Source of the DNA: Fragilariopsis cylindrus CCMP1102
Taxonomy: Eukaryota; Bacillariophyta; Bacillariophyceae; Bacillariales; Bacillariaceae
Direction of reading: 5' to 3'
Length of the DNA: 64,000 nt
NCBI GenBank assembly: GCA_900095095.1
Contig: FMBT01000307.1
Span: forward strand, 62,001-126,000
In this document: positions 59,001 through 64,000 of the stretch, piece by piece
How positions within the stretch are numbered: position 1 is the stretch's first letter
Layout: each line of letters opens with the position of its first letter
Made by a program: the position numbers and the translations under genes
The notes under the pieces: generated by a model
The model's database searches: none
Told to the model about the DNA's origin: nothing
What the model saw: only the letters and a program-made list of their open reading frames with translations

Positions 59001-59984
59001 AATAACGAAATGGGACCTCAGGATGAGCATAACGGAAGTGTCAAAGCTTCTGCCGACCCTTTTTCTTGCAAGTTAGACATGCAATTTGACGAAGCCGGTG
59101 ACGATCGGAAATTCGATTGTGGTGGATTGAATCAACAGCATAGAAGTCGCCATGACAAATGGGACTGTGTTCACGAGCATCTTGAGTATATACCAACCAA
59201 TTCTGGTTCTGTTGCACACGAATCACATGACCTTCACGGATGCCTTTACGAAGAATCACGAGAATACGAAGATACAAATAGAGGAACAGACCATAAGTTC
59301 CTTGCTGAAGATAACGAAGCAACGAAAGTCTACTACGATAAGTACGAGGGCTTGCGCGATTACGAGCTTGAAAATATTCCCAGCAACTCTCATCACTACG
59401 ACAAAAGCGAAAGAATTATTTCCTATGCACAGAGTCCACAGCATCAAGCAAAGAATGTAAAGTATAAGCGAAGACGCTCTGTAGATAGAAAAGCCTGCAC
59501 CTACAAAAACAACGAGATTCCTCTAAACTCAACGATGATGGAGGACTCACTGCATGTTGATGGAAATAGTGGTTGTCAAATGTATTATCGCAGAGAGAGT
59601 AGTCATCATAGTATGGGGAACGGTTGTTGCAGTAACGAATTTATCTACGGTCAAAGCTATAAGGTTCAACCGAATCTACTCGACAAAAGAAGAGGTTTGA
59701 AGGAGAATGTATCACGGATACCAGATCATTGCGGCTGCTTAGAATATCAAGACAACCGTCAACATTGCTGGCATTCCTCTGCAGATGATGAAATACGTAC
59801 TGATCCTGAAGATTTAGCCTATCATTTGGAGACATTGAACAATGACTTCTTCAGCAAGGAAGTTATCGTTAGCGAAGAAATCGAGAAACGTGTTGCAACG
59901 AAGTTAGAGTCGTTTAATCGACGGGCTAAAATTGGACTTTTGTGTTCTAAATATATTGGAGATGATAGTTGGGGTGACTACTAG
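56022..59984 (+). CDS. GEN1: GEN1/Yen1-type Holliday junction resolvase (Rad2/XPG nuclease)
   Basis: GEN1 cuts four-way DNA junctions in homologous recombination. The XPG-N part has LAIDLSIWICEA and VVVIEGKRR; the XPG-I part has RAKAEGEALCALL and ISNDGDCLLFG; the helix-hairpin part has LTGSDIAGDGLSKIG. All expected catalytic acids are present. A Cys/His cluster (CGCCGHQG...C..CG, residues about 330-362) could bind zinc. The GEN1 chromodomain-like segment follows (PVPIQVNKLLVRGGKPSCQV, then YPKLIQRFQEEE). The rest, to 1,320 residues, is a long hydrophilic tail with a tandem 75-residue duplication. The start is MTVASLW, where GEN1 relatives read MGV; no in-frame upstream ATG exists. Long Asp/Asn inserts occur after VIEGKRR. 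No frame changes were seen. Confidence 0.88.
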   Translation: MTVASLWKALDRAGCGRRVGAKELQDNLQLKKKTTPWNVNEMEKQSRSIENHPTLAIDLSIWICEALTSSAMKQNHVVDPSLQLVYCRILKLLNLGIKLVVVIEGKRRIRRGISGNKNKNDDNDDDVDNEITPGEDKFRKRRSGAPFWTACQRCEEMLKLLGVIVVRAKAEGEALCALLNQKNIVDGVISNDGDCLLFGAKTIYTHLNIENLEKSNVTRYDASDIRAVVDDDDADEYDETRQKSKEGQDIVKLSRNDLIAFAILTGSDIAGDGLSKIGCRKAIRFIRKCQMDNPLKKSDGDCSPSLEQLISWEETTFCKDDSGKDAYSRPRCGCCGHQGTKTSHKKHGCEGCGTEPGEACFQLSPGGRFRKSLRTKALDMRSTFDPSSTVRAYHEPNENQVPYFLVGQTARTLKMNSPQFEKLLQSSFIIRGHSLQESREFIKKSLSAYLARQELFGQMSGSTNIKGDKTAKLPKNHNRPVPIQVNKLLVRGGKPSCQVKWMVKATMSDSEGNPMDQYEFLTIEEECVIQKCYPKLIQRFQEEEQKLKIQGTAEQEKRRVFLLGLDATRAHDGVVQVDGRKKDPARKDHFDKDSLREQTCQQGKRHAISDDVKNILIQMAKKNNRKKVVPQSKKVGPKNERSDAPLREIICTKTTNFHEIPLEQQRICKNDDTNMILGNIDGIEQISDDSSTIRTRSLTSHNIIDDKISRINSQEYFRGNLTPGHIHFLGSQSVPQRKLRRYGMREENPHTRMSLSRSNEIPRKSLKLVCSDRIEQKNTLHDQYHQRTYFRKEDLKSISKNLLSLAQKQGYDSIGASRIEHGRSEKLQEGLFVERLNAKESMVAQPYSATDGGQKSPSHSPMVKRRKDKGQGGNRTYFNEYLYEDREIPTARHSLPRKIISSRQLYEENDYADELDCVGLVRTNNDEHDGSVEAFADPFHSKLEMQFDEASLIRNFDSDEVSPRHRSRHDEYDGIHEHLEYIPTVRENKAREVNNEMGPQDEHNGSVKASADPFSCKLDMQFDEAGDDRKFDCGGLNQQHRSRHDKWDCVHEHLEYIPTNSGSVAHESHDLHGCLYEESREYEDTNRGTDHKFLAEDNEATKVYYDKYEGLRDYELENIPSNSHHYDKSERIISYAQSPQHQAKNVKYKRRRSVDRKACTYKNNEIPLNSTMMEDSLHVDGNSGCQMYYRRESSHHSMGNGCCSNEFIYGQSYKVQPNLLDKRRGLKENVSRIPDHCGCLEYQDNRQHCWHSSADDEIRTDPEDLAYHLETLNNDFFSKEVIVSEEIEKRVATKLESFNRRAKIGLLCSKYIGDDSWGDY
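58797..59199 (+). repeat. Tandem 75-residue duplication in the GEN1 tail
   Basis: Copies start at 58797 and 59022 (225-bp period). Both read DEH.GSV.A.ADPF...L.MQFDEA, then RHRSRHD and HEHLEYIPT. Divergence is moderate and the frame is kept. Confidence 0.85.
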
Positions 59985-60942
59985 ATATCACGAGTGAAAA
60001 GCGCGAGAAAAATTAATATACTTGCGGAGCGATTGTCAAGCGAGCCCTTTTCACCACTGCTATAGTTGTAGAACCCATTGGAATATACTTTGAGAGAACC
60101 ACTACATCAGCATCTCAAGTGCAAAACTAGCAGCAATGACAGATGAAACAGCAATTGGGATGTAGTTTACTAATTAATTCGTATGACCAAGCCCAAGCTG
60201 TATAAAAAAAAGTACAATTGTACAGAGCTGCTATGTAAATTAAATTAATCACAAAACTAGACAAATAGACCTTAAAAAACACACTAACTTACTATGAAGT
60301 ACAGTTGTATAGCTGACGTACTTGGGTCTTGGCCAAAACTACGATTGTAAACCTACAATTCCACGATTTGACCCTTACAAATCTACGATTGTAATCCCGC
60401 GCGAAAAATACGTACTTCTCTAGGCGTTCAATTAGTATGAGGGCTTTTACTATGTTTTCTTCCTTCTCATCGTCAATCGTGCATACTATTTCACGTGCAG
60501 AAGCGCGCGCGACTACAAATTGTACTACTGGAAGATTGATTCGCTTAGAAGAACGCGATTAAGATGACGTTTTGCTGCTTTGTCATTCTATTCTCAGCAG
60601 CCACTGCTGGAATTTTCATGAAAGAAAATCCAGCTCACTCACCAGCACAATCAACAAGAACATCTCCGTACTATTGCATGTATTATTCTTCTATCATTTT
60701 CATGATTCGTCGTAATCAGAGACAACTCAGCGTCAGTTGATGATGTGCCTAGAATGCCACAAGGTCTAGTTTGTTGACGAAGTGTATAAAATCTTTATCG
60801 GTGTCAAAACAATCACCATCCAACACTCATATCTAAGAACAACTGTCTATTCGGCCTTTAACAGTATACTTAAGCATAAAACTTTCAGAAAGCATTTCAT
60901 CTCAGCATTAGAGCAATATAAAGAAAACACAAAGACTACAGT
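59985..60942. promoter_or_regulatory. Intergenic stretch with promoter of the sigma-factor gene
   Basis: No gene is supported. CTACGATTGTAA occurs twice near 60340 and 60383. An E2F-like CCCGCGCGAAAAA (reverse) is at 60396-60408. Confidence 0.35.
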
Positions 60943-62682
60943 ATGATGAATAAGCTAAAACCCGGCCAAAGCCATAGCAGCAATCGTGCATCTACAATTG
61001 CAATTCCTGCAATTGCAATTGCCTGTCTCACCGTGAGACTCGCAACAGCTCTATTAGTAGTTCAGGGGATGACGACGGTCGTTAATAAACACACAAACAC
61101 ACCTGCTCACACTAGTACTATTAATTCTTCAATATTATTATCGTCAAGAATACGTACGAGAACGAGCTTACTGTGCCTCGGCGCAACAACAACAACGCCG
61201 ACGACAACAACAACGCCGAAAAAATCATCAACTGCAAGAAGTAAACAAAATAAACGAAGAAGACAACAACAGCCGCAAACATATTATGATTACGACGACA
61301 CGAATGATGATGATGATGATGATGACGAGGATGATGAAATATTATCATCCCTTGCATTTGAAGTTGATTCCTTCCAAGAATTACAACGATCTACAGGATC
61401 TGAAATTTTAGATGATACATTACAGAAACAAATTGATGATACCAACGTGAACTCATTTCTAGATAAACACGTAACAGATGCATCCTATCTAGAAAAGGTT
61501 GCAATGAGTAGTATTCCTGAACAACTTCCACAACCAGCTGTTAATGCATTTCGACATCGGCAACAACAACAGCAGCAGTTATTAAAAGAAAAGAAGAAGA
61601 AGGCGAAGATTATTAATAATAAAGGTGATCGACGAGAAACACATGGAATTGAATTTGCTCCATCATCAAAAAGAGTCAATCCAGAAGAAGAAATTAAACT
61701 TGCTCAGATGATTCAACGGGGGGTATGGTTGCATAAATTAAAAGCAGATATGGAAACAGAAAAGGGATCTTCGATCAGCAAGAATGAATGGGCAACAATA
61801 GCAAATCTTGATTCAACAACACAATTACGTCGTGAGGTTGCAACATACAGACGTGCGAAACAATTATTAGTGTCTGCTAATATGGGTTTAGTCAATGCTG
61901 TTGTTAAGAAACAATATTATAATGTACAAAAACGAGATGCATTATCATATGAAGAATTAATCCAAGAAGGTTCATTAGGTCTAATTCGTGCAGCAGAATT
62001 ATTTGATCCATCACGTGGGATACGATTTAGTACGTATGCAACAATCTGGATTAAGGGTTCATTAAGTCATTCACATATATTAGATGGATCAATTACATTA
62101 CCGGCACGTGAAAAAACGAAATGGAATAAAATTGTTAAAGCACATCAAGATATTATAAAAGAAAAGGGTGGTTTTTCGGATGGTACTACGAACAATAACA
62201 ACAAAGGTCTTGCATCAGGAGTATCCGTTCAAGATATTGCTAATCGTTTAGATATGAACGTAGAAGAGGTGATGACAATTCAAAGTAAAATGAATTCAGC
62301 GAAGAAGGTACTTAGTTTAGATTATGAGTATCAAGCGCAAACACGTGGTGGTGGTGGAAGTAAAGGTGGTAGTGGTGGTCAACAATTATTAATGGATATG
62401 GATAAATGCTTTCAAGCTGATTCTGATTTGGCAGAACGGACACAATTACAAGCTGATATAATTGCTGCTATGGTACGTAACTTATCTCCAAGAGAGGCAC
62501 GTTTAATCCGATTACGGTACGGATTAACAACAGATGGACGGACACATACAGTGCAAGAATGTGCTGATGCAATGGGTGTTAGTCAAACACGTGCATCACA
62601 ACTTGCAGCGAAATGTTTAAAAAAATTACGTGAGGCAGCCGAGGCTGATAGTCTAGAGGAATACCTATTAACTATTGCCTAA
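60943..62682 (+). CDS. Sigma-70-family RNA polymerase sigma factor, probably plastid-targeted
   Basis: Nuclear-encoded sigma factors direct the plastid-encoded bacterial-type RNA polymerase to promoters. The protein has 579 residues without a frame break. The N-terminal ~60 residues are hydrophobic then Thr/Ser/Arg-rich (IAIPAIAIACLTVRLATALL), which suits a signal plus transit peptide. A Thr/Asp region follows. Region 1.2-2: EEEIKLAQMIQRGVWL and EELIQEGSLGLIRAAELFDP, then the core-binding and -10 segment RFSTYATIWIKGSL. Region 3 has VSVQDIANRLDMNVEEV. Region 4 has LSPREARLIRLRYGLTTDGR and the helix-turn-helix TVQECADAMGVSQTRASQL for the -35 box. WIKGSL replaces the more usual WIRQSI. A Gly/Ser linker sits between regions 3 and 4. 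Confidence 0.9.
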   Translation: MMNKLKPGQSHSSNRASTIAIPAIAIACLTVRLATALLVVQGMTTVVNKHTNTPAHTSTINSSILLSSRIRTRTSLLCLGATTTTPTTTTTPKKSSTARSKQNKRRRQQQPQTYYDYDDTNDDDDDDDEDDEILSSLAFEVDSFQELQRSTGSEILDDTLQKQIDDTNVNSFLDKHVTDASYLEKVAMSSIPEQLPQPAVNAFRHRQQQQQQLLKEKKKKAKIINNKGDRRETHGIEFAPSSKRVNPEEEIKLAQMIQRGVWLHKLKADMETEKGSSISKNEWATIANLDSTTQLRREVATYRRAKQLLVSANMGLVNAVVKKQYYNVQKRDALSYEELIQEGSLGLIRAAELFDPSRGIRFSTYATIWIKGSLSHSHILDGSITLPAREKTKWNKIVKAHQDIIKEKGGFSDGTTNNNNKGLASGVSVQDIANRLDMNVEEVMTIQSKMNSAKKVLSLDYEYQAQTRGGGGSKGGSGGQQLLMDMDKCFQADSDLAERTQLQADIIAAMVRNLSPREARLIRLRYGLTTDGRTHTVQECADAMGVSQTRASQLAAKCLKKLREAAEADSLEEYLLTIA

Positions 62683-63673
62683 TAAGTAAGAATAACAATG
62701 ATGAAAGCAGGTAGAATAATAAGAAAGAGAGAAGTCGGAAATTCATGTTTTGAGCAAAATTCAATTCATTCTTTCTCTTTGAGGAGAGAGAGAGTGATAA
62801 AATTGCGCACGCTAATCAATAAAATTATAAGAAATAGATTGTACACTACTAGCATACATATATATATATTATCTTAAACTTCGTTTTTACATAGAATACG
62901 CATATTCAAGAATATCTTGTCATTAGGACCAAAACTGATTGTTGGATCTGTACACAAGCTTAAAGAAAGCACACATAGGGAGGAAATATGGGCGTATCTG
63001 GGATTTGGTTCATTTCCCAATATCACTGTGGATATGAAAGTGAAACAACAAGTAGGCATATCTAGATATAACAACAATATTGGAGTTGTGGCCTCTGGCG
63101 ACTTAGAGTCTAGAGATTTCTGTACAGAATCTGGTCTGAGGAATCTTGATAAGCCTCAAAAACATAGGACATTTCCGGCAGATTGCGAGAAGCAACAGTT
63201 GGGATTATGGCGTGGTGATCAATTTTGTGGTAATATGAAGGTGTTGAACGATGATCGAAGCATTTTACCTTGCTACAAGGCGCCGATTTCTTCCCAGAGG
63301 GATTCCAGAGGGATAATGCACATAATGTCAATGGCGTGCAAATATCAGACCACTCTATCATTCAAATATCACTAAGTATGCCTACTTCTGGTGGATGACA
63401 CAAACGATTATCTTTGTATAATTTTGCAGAACTTTCGAGGAGTTGATGTGTCACACTAGATAGCCGATTTTTGTAATATTCCCCCTGGTATACTACCAGT
63501 AAATAATATAACAGCGTAACGCGCAGAGACACCTTTGGATGCCTTATAGTGTGTTGATTCTTTAAATATAATTACTGAACTAGACGAAATCCAAATATAC
63601 AGTCTTCATCAATACATTAAAAACTGTTATTCTTTATATTCAATAGTTAGAGATTAGATCACGAATCATCGTG
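62683..63673. other. Intergenic stretch
   Basis: No supported gene. A 152-residue open frame (62917-63375) lacks an ATG start and any family signature. Confidence 0.35.
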
Positions 63674-63831
63674 TATTTGTCGACGTTACACTTGCCTTTT
63701 TTTGAAATTAATTTCATATTTACGCACTTTCCTCTACGTAGAAAAGTGTACTGCGCGCGTGTACAAGAGTGACACCAAAAAAATTAATGATTTTATCTTA
63801 AAAAAAAAGGCAAGTGTAACGCCGACAAATA
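63674..63831. mobile_element. MITE with 29-bp terminal inverted repeats
   Basis: The left arm (63674-63702) starts TATTTGTCGACGTTACACTT and the right arm (63803-63831) is its reverse complement with one mismatch (GTCGAC versus GTCGGC). The interior is about 100 bp and not coding. The outermost TA at each end could be the target duplication, with TTTGTCG as the true tip, which would fit a Tc1/mariner-like origin. Low divergence of the arms suggests a fairly young copy. Confidence 0.75.
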
Positions 63832-64000
63832 TAGAATTTTCCCCAAATGACCAAATCCACTCAAAACTTTTTGTCTCTATTGGCAGTATAAGTATCTATA
63901 TTTCGTCTAGTAAGTTTGTATTCAACAGATCGATATCTATGGAGGTTCGATTCATTACATTCCCATCGTCATGATGATGGGATAAGGTAGTTTTCCATTC
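63832..64000. other. Terminal non-coding stretch
   Basis: No feature seen before the window edge. Confidence 0.3.

Noticed and set aside
62917-63375. 152-residue frame downstream of the sigma factor
   Set aside because: It starts at TTG, has no recognisable motif and no supporting promoter; kept as unassigned.

Overview
The window looks like nuclear DNA of a diatom, most likely a pennate one. It is AT-rich, with short spliced introns (about 100-300 bp, GT..AG), many Asp/Asn/Gln/Ser homopolymer tracts in proteins, a KRE6/SKN1-type GH16 transglycosylase of the kind used for chrysolaminarin, a nuclear-encoded plastid-type sigma-70 factor, a MgtC-family protein with a diatom-style bipartite plastid presequence, and a secreted Pro-Thr-Ser-repeat protein. 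The assignment is inference from gene content; species cannot be named from this sequence alone.

Layout. 0.3-10.1 kb: a JmjC ribosomal oxygenase (NO66/RIOX1 type, frame badly broken), a WD40 actin-interacting protein 1, a membrane-anchored protein with two SET domains, and an EXD2-type C-terminal-domain protein without the exonuclease domain. 10.6-18 kb: a METTL13-like methyltransferase and a very large low-complexity protein with two families of internal tandem repeats. 18.7-23.7 kb: the GH16 transglycosylase and the plastid MgtC protein, convergent. 24.0-28.6 kb: an island with a PD-(D/E)XK nuclease-like protein of Crinkler (CRN) type, an unrecognised coding-like remnant, a LON-domain protein and an AlkB-like 2OG-Fe(II) oxygenase. 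Its CRN and LON part is visibly GC-richer than its neighbours, and a 19-bp direct repeat bounds the block. 29-38 kb: PT-repeat surface protein, a repeat-rich gene desert, a large EGF-domain membrane protein and an SMP-30/gluconolactonase. 38-43.9 kb: long-chain acyl-CoA synthetase, GINS subunit PSF3 (divergent, with two E2F-like sites between) and SKP1. 46-62.7 kb: a coiled-coil protein with repeated R-R-K-S-L motifs, a Pumilio (PUF) protein, the NuA4 subunit EPL1, a GEN1-type Holliday-junction resolvase and the sigma factor. The window ends with a 158-bp MITE.

No operon logic applies; the genes are mostly unrelated housekeeping genes. Several have replication, cell-cycle or DNA-repair roles (PSF3, SKP1, GEN1).

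Many host genes carry single-base frame changes. Almost all look like the loss of one A or T from a short homopolymer. I read this mainly as uncorrected long-read assembly error, not gene death, and coordinates for those genes run across the shifts. I saw no CRISPR array, no tRNA or rRNA gene and no recognisable retroelement polyprotein.
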